A stretch of 64,000 nucleotides of DNA from Caballeronia sp. Lep1P3 (GCF_022879595.1 NZ_CP084265.1:2604001-2668000); one strand, 5' to 3'; counted from the stretch's first letter, positions 9,157-17,814 are shown. Notes: generated from the sequence alone by a model not told the origin. Program-made: numbers and translations.

Positions 9157-10815
9157 ATGGCTACGGTCGAAGGGCGCATTTCCCACGCGCCGATGACGAA
9201 CGAGGAGCGGAAGGTCATCTTCGCCTCGTCGCTCGGCACGGTGTTCGAGTGGTACGACTTCTATCTGGCGGGCTCGCTCGCCATCTACATCAGCAAGACG
9301 TTCTTCTCGGGCGTGAACCCGACCGCGGGCTTCATCTTCACGCTGCTCGGCTTCGCGGCGGGCTTCGCGGTGCGTCCGTTCGGCGCGATCGTGTTCGGGC
9401 GGCTCGGCGACATGGTCGGGCGCAAGTACACGTTCCTCGTGACGATCGTCATCATGGGCCTTTCGACGTTTCTGATCGGATTTCTGCCCGGCTACGCGAC
9501 GATAGGCATCGCCGCGCCGATCATCTTCATCGCGATGCGGCTGCTGCAGGGCCTCGCGCTCGGCGGCGAGTACGGCGGCGCCGCGACCTACGTCGCGGAA
9601 CACGCGCCGGCGAACAAGCGCGGCGCGTGGACCGCGTGGATCCAGACCACCGCGACGCTCGGCCTCTTCATCTCGCTCATCGTGATTCTGGTCGTCCGCA
9701 CGATGACGGGCGAAGAGCAGTTCGGCGCGTGGGCGTGGCGCGTGCCGTTCCTCGTGTCGATTCTGCTGCTCGCCGTGTCCGTGTGGATTCGCATGAAACT
9801 GCACGAGTCGCCGGTGTTCGAGCGCATCAAGGCGGAGGGCAAGACCTCGAAAGCGCCGCTGACCGAAGCGTTCGGCCAGTGGAAGAACCTGAAGATCGTG
9901 CTGCTCGCGCTCTTCGGCCTGACGGCGGGCCAGGCGGTCGTGTGGTACACGGGCCAGTTCTACTCGCTCTTCTTCCTCACGCAGACGCTCAAGGTGGATG
10001 GCACCAGCGCGAACATCATGGTGGCCGTGGCGCTTCTGATCGGCACGCCGTTCTTCGTGTTCTTCGGTTCGCTGTCGGATCGCATCGGACGCAAGCCGAT
10101 CATCATGGCGGGCTGTCTCATCGCGGCGCTCAGTTTCTTCCCGCTCTTCAAGGCGCTCGCGCACTACACGAATCCGACGCTCGAAGCCGCCACGCAGAAG
10201 TCACCGATCGTCGTGATTGCGAATCCGGACGAGTGCTCGTTCCAGTTCAATCCGGTGGGCACGTCGAAGTTCACGTCGTCGTGCGATATTGCGAAGAGCG
10301 CGCTGTCGAAGGCCGGCCTCAACTACGAGAACGTGGCGGCGCCGGCCGGCACGCTCGCGCAGATCAAGGTCGGCGAGACGGTCGTGAACACCTACAACGG
10401 CAAGGCGGCCGATGCGAAGGCGCGAGGCGCGGCGTTCGACAAGACGCTCGCCGGCACGCTCAAGAGCGCGGGCTATCCCGCGAAGGCGGACCCGGCGCTC
10501 ATCAACTGGCCGATGGCGATCGTGATTCTGACGATCCTCGTCATCTTCGTGACGATGGTCTACGGCCCGATTGCCGCGATGCTGGTGGAAATGTTCCCGG
10601 CGCGGATTCGCTATACGTCGATGTCGCTGCCGTATCACATCGGCAACGGCTGGTTCGGCGGCTTTCTGCCGGCGACGGCCTTTGCGATCGTCGCGGCGCG
10701 CGGCGATATCTACTCGGGGCTGTGGTATCCGATCGTGATTGCGCTCGCGACGTTCGTGATCGGCATGCTGTTCGTGAAGGACACGCGCAAGTCGAACGTG
10801 TACCACGAGGATTGA
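9157..10815 (+). CDS. MFS transporter, metabolite:H+ symporter family
   Basis: A 552-residue major facilitator of the MHS (ProP/ShiA-like) family, which imports organic acids, osmolytes or shikimate-type metabolites with protons. The N-terminal signature GTVFEWYDFYLAG is clear, and loop 2-3 has GRLGDMVGRKYTF. A long hydrophilic insert (~335-451, between two predicted membrane helices, with two cysteines) makes it about 110 residues longer than ordinary members. The frame is open to 9031, but the ATG at 9157 follows CAGGAGA at good spacing. It stands alone between the sensor kinase and tRNA-Met. The substrate cannot be assigned. Confidence 0.88.
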   Translation: MATVEGRISHAPMTNEERKVIFASSLGTVFEWYDFYLAGSLAIYISKTFFSGVNPTAGFIFTLLGFAAGFAVRPFGAIVFGRLGDMVGRKYTFLVTIVIMGLSTFLIGFLPGYATIGIAAPIIFIAMRLLQGLALGGEYGGAATYVAEHAPANKRGAWTAWIQTTATLGLFISLIVILVVRTMTGEEQFGAWAWRVPFLVSILLLAVSVWIRMKLHESPVFERIKAEGKTSKAPLTEAFGQWKNLKIVLLALFGLTAGQAVVWYTGQFYSLFFLTQTLKVDGTSANIMVAVALLIGTPFFVFFGSLSDRIGRKPIIMAGCLIAALSFFPLFKALAHYTNPTLEAATQKSPIVVIANPDECSFQFNPVGTSKFTSSCDIAKSALSKAGLNYENVAAPAGTLAQIKVGETVVNTYNGKAADAKARGAAFDKTLAGTLKSAGYPAKADPALINWPMAIVILTILVIFVTMVYGPIAAMLVEMFPARIRYTSMSLPYHIGNGWFGGFLPATAFAIVAARGDIYSGLWYPIVIALATFVIGMLFVKDTRKSNVYHED

Positions 10816-10821
10816 TGCCGG

Positions 10822-10849
10822 CTCGCGCGCGATGAAAATTGCGCGCGAG
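10822..10849 (+). terminator. GC-rich hairpin after the MFS gene
   Basis: Arms CTCGCGCGC (10822-10830) and GCGCGCGAG (10841-10849) form a perfect 9-bp stem seven bases after the transporter stop codon. No T-run follows, so it is either a weak terminator or a transcript-stabilising stem. The tRNA promoter begins three bases later. Confidence 0.5.
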
Positions 10850-10852
10850 GGG

Positions 10853-10881
10853 TTGACAGACGTTCACGGCATCGCCATAAT
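10853..10881 (+). promoter_or_regulatory. Sigma-70 promoter of tRNA-Met
   Basis: A consensus -35 TTGACA (10853-10858), a 17-base spacer and a -10 CATAAT (10876-10881) sit 12 bases before the mature tRNA 5' end. This is the cleanest housekeeping promoter in the window, as expected for a tRNA gene. Confidence 0.9.
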
Positions 10882-10893
10882 TTCGCTTCTTTC

Positions 10894-10970
<77 letters not shown>

Positions 10971-10978
10971 GCTTGAAG

Positions 10979-11019
10979 AAAAAGCCGCTGTTCCAAAAGG
11001 ACAGCGGCTTTTTCCTTTT
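10979..11019 (+). terminator. Intrinsic terminator of tRNA-Met
   Basis: Perfect 13-bp arms AAAAAGCCGCTGT (10979-10991) and ACAGCGGCTTTTT (11001-11013) with a nine-base loop, running into a T-rich tract. It lies 8 bases after the tRNA 3' end. Confidence 0.95.
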
Positions 11020-11339
11020 CCGCTCGTCGAATCTCCTCGTCGCAAACCGAACAATCACAAAAATGTCGGCCACCGTACATTCAGACGAATACGCACGAGC
11101 AGATACTTCATCTGCGCACGGGGGAACGGCAGCACGCGCGAACGAGAGATCACAAACAAGATGGGCGGCACTCGACCGAGCCGTGGGTAAAGAAAAAAGC
11201 GTGAACGCGCTTCTTTGCCAACGTCCCGGCGAGTAGGAGACGGATAAACCCTCGCCCCGACAACGAAGCTCAAAAGCCGGCAATCGCCGGCTTTTTCTTT
11301 TTCTTTTTCCGCGCGAGCGCCGCTTTCCCGCGCGATGCG
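11020..11339 (+). other. Gene-free stretch with hairpins; possible small RNA
   Basis: No coding frame here has a ribosome-binding site or recognisable composition. The stretch holds a small hairpin (GCAGAT 11099-11104 / ATCTGC 11110-11115), a longer interrupted inverted repeat at about 11185-11220 (GGTAAAGAA pairing with TTCTTTGCC around a GCG-rich inner stem), and the strong terminator at 11272-11300. Ordered stems ending in a plus-strand terminator with no plus-strand gene before it suggest a non-coding transcript, but no good promoter was identified. Confidence 0.35.
11272..11301. terminator. Bidirectional terminator
   Basis: The stem GCCGGC-AATC-GCCGGC (11276-11291) is followed on the plus strand by a long T-rich tract and flanked on the minus strand by TTTTGAG. 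It can terminate the leftward three-gene operon ending at 11340 and any rightward transcript entering from the tRNA side. The plus-strand T-tract is the stronger. Confidence 0.8.
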
Positions 11340-11726
11340 TCAGCGATAGCGCGCGAAAACCGTCCGCGCGCATTCGGCGCACCAGTGGCGCTCGGCGGCA
11401 TCCACGGTGGCGTCCCAGATGTGGTCGTGAGCGCATCGCCAGGTGAGCGGCGCGGCGGCGTCGACATAAGCCGGCGAGACGAGCGCGCCGCCGCGCACGT
11501 CCGCGATCACGCGCGCCCGATTGGTTTCGGTCTCGCGCCGCTGCGTCGCGCAGTTCATGCAGCGAATGTTTTGCGCGCGATCGAGCGCATCGTCCCAACG
11601 ATGACCGCGGCTGCACTCCCAGCGCAGGGGCGCGTCGCCGGGGGCTATCACCGATGCCCGCTCGCGGTATCGCGTGGCTTCGTCCATCAACGCGCGCTGC
11701 CTTTTGCCGATGTTTCTGTCGCTCAT
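11340..11726 (-). CDS. Small protein with two zinc-ribbon repeats
   Basis: A 128-residue protein containing two copies of a treble-clef/zinc-ribbon-like motif resembling the DUF4379 type. Copy 1 (~34-60) has W36, C38, H42, W44, C56 and C59; copy 2 (~94-120) has W96, C98, H102, W104, C116 and C119. Each copy reads W-x-C-x3-H-x-W, then C-x2-C, so one zinc per repeat is expected. The protein is basic and Arg-rich, compatible with nucleic acid binding, but the function is unknown. It is last in a three-gene leftward group, 27 bases after the BamE-like lipoprotein, and is followed by a bidirectional terminator. Confidence 0.75.
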   Translation of the reverse strand: MSDRNIGKRQRALMDEATRYRERASVIAPGDAPLRWECSRGHRWDDALDRAQNIRCMNCATQRRETETNRARVIADVRGGALVSPAYVDAAAPLTWRCAHDHIWDATVDAAERHWCAECARTVFARYR

Positions 11727-11753
11727 TGCATCAACGCCTCGTGCGTCCTGCGC

Positions 11754-12305
11754 TCAATGCCGCCCGCCGCCTTCCGCCTCGGAGCGCGACGTCGTCACCA
11801 CGGTGCCGTCCGGACCGAAATGCGCGTTGAACATGGCGTCGCGGTTGACGCCGTCCTCCAGCCAGTGCCAGCTCCAGACGCGCTCCTGCTTCAGCCGGTA
11901 TTCCGCGACCGTGGTCGGCTTGCCGAGAAGGCGCCGCACTTCGTCCTGCGTCATGCCCGGCCGAACCTTCGCGATGTTCTCCGCCGTGAGCACCTGCGTC
12001 ACCGAAACGAAGAGGCCGTCGGGATCGAGATCGACCATGTACGTGTTCGTGCCGGCCGGCCCGCGCGGATATTCGAGCCGCTTCGAGCCATCGGTGAAAG
12101 TGCGCTCCGTCTCGGGCTCGCCCATCTGGCTGCGAATCTGCGCTTCGGTCGTCACGCCGGGCTTGAGATCCTTGAGCAGCAGCGTGTCCGGCTTCACGGA
12201 ATTGAAGAAGGAACTGAGCTTGCTCATCGCTTCTCCGCTTTGTTGCTGGTCGCACCCGGCAAGCAACGACGCCGCGAAGAACACGGCAATCACGATTTTT
12301 TTCAT
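11754..12305 (-). CDS. BamE/SmpA-like outer-membrane lipoprotein
   Basis: A 183-residue predicted lipoprotein. The signal peptide MKKIVIAVFFAASLLAGC ends in a lipobox with the acylated cysteine at residue 18. The mature part holds two copies of the SmpA/OmlA (BamE) beta-alpha theme: LKPGVTTEAQIRSQMGEPE with a following strand pair, and VRPGMTQDEVRRLLGKPT. GAGAGGA precedes the ATG at 12305. It is 20 bases downstream of the LysM/M23 gene and 27 upstream of the zinc-ribbon gene. Because of the duplicated domain it is probably not BamE itself but a paralogue for envelope maintenance. Confidence 0.85.
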   Translation of the reverse strand: MKKIVIAVFFAASLLAGCDQQQSGEAMSKLSSFFNSVKPDTLLLKDLKPGVTTEAQIRSQMGEPETERTFTDGSKRLEYPRGPAGTNTYMVDLDPDGLFVSVTQVLTAENIAKVRPGMTQDEVRRLLGKPTTVAEYRLKQERVWSWHWLEDGVNRDAMFNAHFGPDGTVVTTSRSEAEGGGRH

Positions 12306-12325
12306 TCTGTCCTCTCTCACGCGAC

Positions 12326-13237
12326 TCAGCCGCCGGAGCCGAGCAGCGGCACCGGATCGACGGCTGCGCCCGCCTTTCTCACCTCGAAGTGCAGCACGGG
12401 CGAGCCGCTCGGACCCGTGCCCATATCCGCGATGGTCGCGCCCTGCTTGACGGCGTCGCCTTCGTGCACGAGCAGTTTGTCGTTATACGCGTAGGCCGTC
12501 AGATAGTCGTTGCTGTGTCGCACGATGATCATGCGCCCATACGACCGAAGCCCGCTGCCCGCGTACACCACCTTGCCCGCCGCCGCGGCCTTCACCGGCT
12601 GACCGGCCTTCCCGGCGATATCGATGCCCTTGCTTCCGCTCGCGCCGAACGCGCGCACGATCTCGCCCTTCGCGGGCCAGATGAACGTGCCTTTGCCCGC
12701 CGGCGCGGATGTAGTGGCCGCCGGGGCTTCGGCGATTTTGGCAACGGGCCTTTCGGCGGCGGCCTTGCCAGGCGACGGCAAGAGCGGCGGCAGATCCTTC
12801 GCGCCTCCCGACGTGGACGCAGACGCCGACGCTCCCGGCGGCACCACGCGCAACACCTGCCCGACGTTGACCTGCCTGCTCTGCGGCAGATTGTTCCAGC
12901 TCGCCAGATCGTCCGGCTTCTGCTTGTAGAGCCGCGAGATGCCGAAGAGCGTATCGCCCGGCTTCACGCGATAGAACCCCGCCTCGACCGGCGCAGCCAC
13001 GGAAGGCGCGGACGCGACGGACGAAGCCATCGGCGACGGCGCCCCGTTGCGCGGCGCGCTTTGCACCGCGGGCGGCGCGACAGGCATCGAGTTCTCGACG
13101 ATCGGCGCGGGCTCTCGCGGAGTGGACGTACATCCCGCGAGCCCCGCCGTGATTGCTGCTGCGAGCGAAAGGCTCGCGATGACCGCCCGCGTGTGCGGCC
13201 CAACGACATCTTTGTGCATCGACACCCACTTTCCCAT
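12326..13237 (-). CDS. LysM and M23-like (NlpD/LytM) lipoprotein
   Basis: A 303-residue envelope protein of the NlpD/EnvC class. The signal sequence runs to AGLAGC (lipobox), followed by a Pro/Ala linker, a LysM peptidoglycan-binding domain (YRVKPGDTLFGISRLYKQ, then LPQSRQVNVGQVLRV), a second linker, and a C-terminal M23-like domain (FIWPAKGEIVRAFG to VLHFEVRKAGAAVDP). The M23 zinc ligands appear degenerate: the usual HxxxD is replaced around GSKGIDIAGKAG and HxH is reduced to LHF. It is therefore probably an amidase activator rather than an active peptidase. Starts at 13237 and 13219 are both possible. First gene of a three-gene leftward operon. Confidence 0.88.
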   Translation of the reverse strand: MGKWVSMHKDVVGPHTRAVIASLSLAAAITAGLAGCTSTPREPAPIVENSMPVAPPAVQSAPRNGAPSPMASSVASAPSVAAPVEAGFYRVKPGDTLFGISRLYKQKPDDLASWNNLPQSRQVNVGQVLRVVPPGASASASTSGGAKDLPPLLPSPGKAAAERPVAKIAEAPAATTSAPAGKGTFIWPAKGEIVRAFGASGSKGIDIAGKAGQPVKAAAAGKVVYAGSGLRSYGRMIIVRHSNDYLTAYAYNDKLLVHEGDAVKQGATIADMGTGPSGSPVLHFEVRKAGAAVDPVPLLGSGG

Positions 13238-13292
13238 GCTTTTATCTTGATCTATTGCAACGCATTCGTTACCTACGGCGTGCACCGCCGCG

Positions 13293-13466
13293 TCAGCACA
13301 CGGTGAAGCCCACGCCATACAGCGATGTCCCGACACATCCGACGATGCCGCAACCGGGCAACGTCGCAAAAGCCAGTCCACACAATCCAATTGCGACGAG
13401 CCGCAAGCCGCACGCGTAAAACCGCGTCGACTTCCGCTCGCGCGAACATCCGCCAGCATAAGACAT
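13293..13466 (-). CDS. Small putative lipoprotein
   Basis: A 57-residue frame from an ATG at 13466 preceded by GGGG; a longer version starts at a TTG at 13496. It has a basic N-terminus, one hydrophobic segment (LRLVAIGLCGLAFATLPGC) ending in a lipobox-like LPGC, and a short mature tail rich in Gly, Cys and Val. Similar tiny Gly/Cys-rich lipoproteins are common in Burkholderia. It lies 55 bases upstream of the LysM/M23 gene on the same strand. Unknown function; it may not be a gene. Confidence 0.45.
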   Translation of the reverse strand: MSYAGGCSRERKSTRFYACGLRLVAIGLCGLAFATLPGCGIVGCVGTSLYGVGFTVC

Positions 13467-13490
13467 TACAGAACCCCGATCGTCCGCATG

Positions 13491-13538
13491 AGTCAACGGA
13501 ACACTTTAGGCGAAAGTCAACCGGACGCTTTGGGATTC
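13491..13538. repeat. Two tandem imperfect 24-bp repeats
   Basis: Copies at 13491-13514 and 13515-13538 share the pattern AGTCAAC-x-G-x-AC-x-CTTT-x-GG (16 of the first 20 positions identical). They lie in the 13467-13746 gap between the leftward lipoprotein genes and glsB. Tandem repeats of this kind bind transposase at some insertion-sequence ends, or could be regulator sites; no transposase remnant is visible. Confidence 0.6.
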
Positions 13539-13746
13539 TAAATTTTTCACGAATGTCCTCGTTCGCCGACGCTGCTCACGACGTTCCCGCAACGTCCACA
13601 TAGGCCGTTCGGAAAACGCCGCGCGAATCCACAATCCTTGACAGTTTGCGCATTTTTCGCACAGCACTTTCGGCTAAATTCGAGGCGCTCGAAAGCAGGG
13701 GCCCCCTGCGGTCCTGCAACTCCCTCACTCTCAGGAGCGTTAGCGC

Positions 13747-14007
13747 ATGAACCTCGTGCATCACGGAATCATCATCAGTCTCATCATCGGCGGCGTCGCG
13801 GGCTGGCTTGCCGGCCTCATCATGAACGGCACGGGCTTCGGCATGCTCGTGGACATTCTCGTCGGCATCGTCGGCGGCGTGGTCGGCAACTGGCTCTTCG
13901 GCGCACTCGGCATTTCGCTCGGCGGCGGACTGCTCGGCTCGCTGCTTACCGCGGTCATCGGCGCGGTCGTGCTGCTCTTCATCATTCGCCTTTTCCGGCG
14001 CGCGTAG
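13747..14007 (+). CDS. GlsB/YeaQ/YmgE family membrane protein
   Basis: An 86-residue inner-membrane protein of the transglycosylase-associated (GlsB/YeaQ/YmgE) family, often induced by general stress. Three hydrophobic segments with many glycines are visible (about 7-26, 33-54 and 60-82), ending in a basic IIRLFRRA tail. The start has CAGGAG at proper spacing. Upstream, TTGACA at 13638-13643 is a possible -35 with no good -10 at 17 bases. It is a stand-alone gene. The biochemical role of the family is unresolved. Confidence 0.88.
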   Translation: MNLVHHGIIISLIIGGVAGWLAGLIMNGTGFGMLVDILVGIVGGVVGNWLFGALGISLGGGLLGSLLTAVIGAVVLLFIIRLFRRA

Positions 14008-14068
14008 AGCCACGTCTTATCGTGACGGGCCGGCTCCGTGGCATCGCCCGCGCCGGCCCCGCATCGTT

Positions 14069-14743
14069 TTACAGCCGCCCGACTTTCGAGCCGCGGCGGC
14101 TCATCTTCCACACGGCGCCAAGCGCAATCGGCACGATGGCCGCGCCAATGCCGACCAGCACGATCACATTCAGATACTGCCGGATGAACGGAATATTCCC
14201 GAAGAAGTAGCCGAGCAGGACGAGCAAGAGCACCCAAAGCGCCGCGCCGAGCACGTTGAACAGTTGAAACCGCGTGGCGTTCATCGTAGATGCCCCCGCC
14301 ACGAACGGCGCGAAGGTCCGCACCACCGGCACGAATCGCGCGATGACGATGGTCTTGCCGCCGTGACGCTCGTAGAAGTTATGCGTCTTCTGGAGCGCGG
14401 CGCGGTCGAGAAAGCGTTCCAGCACCGGAATGTTGGTATCGAAGACTTTCGGGCCGATGGCGCGTCCGATCCAGTAATTCACCGTATTGCCCGCAACCGC
14501 CGCGACGAGCAGCAGCACGATCAGCGCGCCGAGATCCATCTCGTGCGTGGCCGCGAACGCGCCGCCGATAAACAGCAGCGAATCGCCCGGCAGAAACGGG
14601 AACACGACAAGCCCGGTTTCGCAGAACACGATCAGGAACAGCACGGCATAGACCCATCCGCCGTACACATGGATAAAGTCACCGAGCGATTTGTCGATGT
14701 GAAGGATGAGTCCCAGAAAATGCAGCAGCGTGTCCAAAAGCAT
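14069..14743 (-). CDS. DedA family membrane protein
   Basis: A 224-residue protein of the DedA (SNARE-associated/VTT) family, inner-membrane proteins linked to phospholipid scrambling, membrane potential and envelope integrity. Typical signatures are FCETGLVVFPFLPGDSLLF (~43-61), the re-entrant glycine-rich region, and the ARFVPVVRTFAPFVAGAS motif with paired arginines (~138-155) essential in characterised homologues. A GAGGA lies very close to the chosen ATG (14743); a TTG at 14770 in the same frame is the alternative. It is divergent from mutL. Confidence 0.92.
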   Translation of the reverse strand: MLLDTLLHFLGLILHIDKSLGDFIHVYGGWVYAVLFLIVFCETGLVVFPFLPGDSLLFIGGAFAATHEMDLGALIVLLLVAAVAGNTVNYWIGRAIGPKVFDTNIPVLERFLDRAALQKTHNFYERHGGKTIVIARFVPVVRTFAPFVAGASTMNATRFQLFNVLGAALWVLLLVLLGYFFGNIPFIRQYLNVIVLVGIGAAIVPIALGAVWKMSRRGSKVGRL

Positions 14744-14916
14744 TCCTCGAAGTAATGGGCCGCCGGTCAACCGAAGGACCGGTCCGGCAACAAGCGAAGG
14801 GTCGCGCCATGATACCGAAGTGACCGGCTGCGTCGGTTAAAAAGCACGCATCCGGACGCCATCTCGCCCGCGTATGGCGGAAGCGGCGTGCCCGAGGGCC
14901 GCCCGTTGCGAATGGC

Positions 14917-14922
14917 TATAAT
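14917..14922 (+). promoter_or_regulatory. Consensus -10 element of mutL
   Basis: A perfect TATAAT ends 7 bases before the ATG at 14930. A transcript started from it would begin at or within one base of that ATG. The -35 region (14894-14899) is poor. Confidence 0.55.
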
Positions 14923-14929
14923 TTCGCTC

Positions 14930-16867
14930 ATGGCCGATCTCAACGAACTCTCCGCCGGCGTTTCGACCGCCGCCGCCGCGCGCCGTTCGCGCGCCATCGC
15001 CCCGCTGCCCGATCAGCTCGTCAGCCAGATCGCAGCGGGCGAAGTGGTCGAGCGGCCCGCTTCCGTCGTCAAGGAATTGCTGGAGAACGCGCTCGATGCC
15101 GGCGCGCGCACGCTGCGCGTCACGCTCGACGAAGGCGGGGTCAAGCGCATCGTGATTGCCGACGACGGCTGCGGCATTCCTCGCAACGAACTCCCGCTCG
15201 CGCTGATGCGCCACGCGACGAGCAAGATCCGCTCGCTCGCCGATCTCGAAGCCGTCGCGACGCTCGGTTTTCGCGGCGAGGCGATCGCGTCGATCGCGTC
15301 GGTGGCCGAGCTTTTCATCACGAGCCGCACCGAAGATTGCCCGCACGCGACGCGCATCGACGCGCAGACGGGCGCGCTGTCGCCCGCCGCCGGCGCCTGC
15401 GGCACGACCATGGAAGTGCGCGAGCTGTACTTCAACACGCCCGCGCGCCGCAAGTTTCTGAAGAGCGAGCAGACCGAACTCGGCCATTGCCTCGAAGTGA
15501 TCCGCCGCACGGCGCTCGCCCGGCCCGATGTCGCCATCTCGGTCATGCACAACGGCAAGGCCATCGAGCACTGGAACGCGAGCGATCCGCGAACGCGCGT
15601 CGCGAAGATTCTCGGCGAGGTGTTCGAAACCGCGCATCTGCCGCTCGACGAACGCGCCGGGCCGCTCGCCGTCTACGGTTGCGCGGGGCTGCCGACCGCC
15701 AGCCGCGGACGCGCCGACCAACAGTATTTCTTCGTGAATGGCCGCTTCGTTCGCGACAAGCTGCTCACGCATGCCGTGCGCGCCGCCTACGAGGACGTGC
15801 TGCACGGCAACCGGTATCCCGCTTATGTGCTGTTCCTCGATCTTCCGCCCGAGTCGGTGGACGTGAACGTGCATCCGTCGAAGATAGAGGTGCGCTTCCG
15901 CGATTCGCGCTCGATCCATCAATACGTCTTTCACGCGGTGCAACGCGCCCTCGCGCGGCACGCGGGCGAATCGCCGGAGACGACTTCGGGCGGGCACGCG
16001 GCGCAGATCGAAGCGAACGGCCCCGCGTCGTTCAGTGCGAAGCCGTTCGCGAGCACGCCCGACGCGCTGCGCCTGAAAAGCGAGAACGGAACGTCGTGGA
16101 TGCGCCAGTCGCGCATGACGCAGGGCACGCTGCCGGTCGCGCAGCCGCTCGCGCTCTACGACGCGCTTTTCGGCCGCAAGGAAGCCGCTGCCGCGCCGAC
16201 GCAGCCGGAAGCGGCGTCGCCTGCGGTGGCGTGGGTGAATGAGCCATCGCCCGCTTACGCCGCGACGCGCCACAGCAGCGACGAGCAGCCGCTCGGCTTC
16301 GCCGTCGGCCAGATTCACGCCATTTATGTGCTCGCGCAGAACGCGCGCGGACTCGTGATCGTCGACATGCACGCGGCGCACGAACGCATTCTGTACGAGC
16401 AGTTCAAGCACGCGCTCGCGGACCGCGCGATCGCCGTGCAACCGCTGCTGATTCCGGTTTCGATGCCGGCGGAGCCCGTGGAGATCGGCATCGTCGATGA
16501 AGAGCGCGAGACGCTCGACGCGCTCGGCTTCGATCTCGCGGTGCTATCGCCGACATCGATCGCGATTCGCGCGGTGCCTGCGCTTCTGAAGGACGCGGAC
16601 TTGCAGGCGCTCGCGCGCGCCGTGCTCGCCGATCTGCACGCCTACGGCGGCTCGCGCGTGCTGACCGAACGCCAGCATGAACTGCTCGGCACGCTCGCGT
16701 GCCATCACGCGGTGCGCGCGAACCGCCGCCTCACGCTCGACGAGATGAACGCCCTTTTGCGTCAGATGGAAGCCACCGAGCGCGCCGATCAGTGCAATCA
16801 CGGCCGCCCGACGTGGTATCAGCTCACGCTCGCGGACCTCGACCGCCTTTTCATGCGCGGCCAATGA
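14930..16867 (+). CDS. mutL: DNA mismatch repair protein MutL
   Basis: A 645-residue mismatch repair ATPase that couples MutS recognition to strand incision. The N-terminal GHKL ATPase has [18 protein letters not shown] and [10 protein letters not shown]. The C-terminal domain carries DMHA-x2-E-x4-E starting at D479, matching the metal-binding endonuclease motif of MutL proteins in bacteria without MutH. The ATG at 14930 is used because a perfect TATAAT sits 8 bases upstream; a GTG at 14888 and an ATG at 14912 in the same frame would lie upstream of or over that promoter. The stop overlaps the miaA start (ATGA), so the two are translationally coupled. Confidence 0.96.
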   Translation: MADLNELSAGVSTAAAARRSRAIAPLPDQLVSQIAAGEVVERPASVVKELLENALDAGARTLRVTLDEGGVKRIVIADDGCGIPRNELPLALMRHATSKIRSLADLEAVATLGFRGEAIASIASVAELFITSRTEDCPHATRIDAQTGALSPAAGACGTTMEVRELYFNTPARRKFLKSEQTELGHCLEVIRRTALARPDVAISVMHNGKAIEHWNASDPRTRVAKILGEVFETAHLPLDERAGPLAVYGCAGLPTASRGRADQQYFFVNGRFVRDKLLTHAVRAAYEDVLHGNRYPAYVLFLDLPPESVDVNVHPSKIEVRFRDSRSIHQYVFHAVQRALARHAGESPETTSGGHAAQIEANGPASFSAKPFASTPDALRLKSENGTSWMRQSRMTQGTLPVAQPLALYDALFGRKEAAAAPTQPEAASPAVAWVNEPSPAYAATRHSSDEQPLGFAVGQIHAIYVLAQNARGLVIVDMHAAHERILYEQFKHALADRAIAVQPLLIPVSMPAEPVEIGIVDEERETLDALGFDLAVLSPTSIAIRAVPALLKDADLQALARAVLADLHAYGGSRVLTERQHELLGTLACHHAVRANRRLTLDEMNALLRQMEATERADQCNHGRPTWYQLTLADLDRLFMRGQ

Positions 16868-17814
16868 GCGCTTCGCGGATAGCTTGCCTGCTGGGGCCGA
16901 CCGCGTCCGGCAAGACGGCGGCGGCGCTCGCGTTCGCGGCGGAATCGGCACGGCCGGTGGAAATCGTGAGCGTCGATTCGGCGCTCGTGTATCGCGAGAT
17001 GGACATCGGCACGGCCAAGCCGAGCGCGGAGGAACGCGCGGTCGCGCCGCATCATTTGATCGATATTCTCGATCCGGCCGACTCGTATTCCGCCGCGCAG
17101 TTTCGTGCGGACGCGCTGCGGCTCGTCGGCGAGATCGAAGCGCGCGGTCACGTGCCGCTTCTCGTCGGCGGGACGATGCTGTACTACAAGGCGCTCACGC
17201 AAGGCCTGAACGATCTGCCTTCCGCCGACGCCGACGTGCGCGCGGCGCTCGACGCCGACGCCGCCCGCGAAGGCTGGCCGGCTTTGCATGCGCGCCTCGC
17301 CTCGGTCGATGCGCAAACCGCCGCGCGCCTCGCGCCCAACGATTCGCAGCGCATTCAGCGCGCGCTCGAAATTTTCTTGCTGACAGGCCAGCCGATGTCC
17401 GCGCTGCTTGCCGCGCCGCGCGTCGCGCCGGAGGAAGCGCCGTATCGCTTCGTGCCGATTGCGCTGGAGCCGTCGGATCGCGCGGTGCTGCACGCGCGCA
17501 TCGCCGCGCGCTTCGATGCGATGCTCGCCAACGGTTTCATCGACGAAGTGAAGCGCCTGCGCGCGCGCGGCGATCTCGATCTCTCGATGCCGTCGATGCG
17601 CTGCGTCGGCTATCGGCAGGCGTGGGAGTATCTCGACGGCGCGACGAACTTCGACGACATGCGCGACAAGGGCGTGTTCGCGACGCGCCAGTTGTGCAAG
17701 CGGCAGTTGACGTGGCTGCGAGCAATGCCGGAGCGCGTCGTCGTGGATTGCTGCGCGGCGGATGCGACGCAGCGGGCGGTGAAGGCTATCGCCGGGATCG
17801 CGGGCATCGAATGA
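16864..17814 (+). CDS. miaA: tRNA dimethylallyltransferase
   Basis: MiaA transfers a dimethylallyl group to N6 of A37 in tRNAs reading UNN codons, the first step before MiaB methylthiolation (miaB is at 38649). The P-loop GPTASGKT is at residues 11-18, followed by the typical [18 protein letters not shown] and [17 protein letters not shown] segments. Length (316 aa) is normal. The ATG overlaps the mutL stop by four bases, so it is the second gene of a mutL-miaA operon. Confidence 0.97.
   Translation: MSASRIACLLGPTASGKTAAALAFAAESARPVEIVSVDSALVYREMDIGTAKPSAEERAVAPHHLIDILDPADSYSAAQFRADALRLVGEIEARGHVPLLVGGTMLYYKALTQGLNDLPSADADVRAALDADAAREGWPALHARLASVDAQTAARLAPNDSQRIQRALEIFLLTGQPMSALLAAPRVAPEEAPYRFVPIALEPSDRAVLHARIAARFDAMLANGFIDEVKRLRARGDLDLSMPSMRCVGYRQAWEYLDGATNFDDMRDKGVFATRQLCKRQLTWLRAMPERVVVDCCAADATQRAVKAIAGIAGIE

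Noticed and set aside
10973..11236. 87-residue plus-strand frame after tRNA-Met
   Set aside because: Begins in the tRNA terminator stem and lacks a ribosome-binding site; a non-coding explanation fits better.
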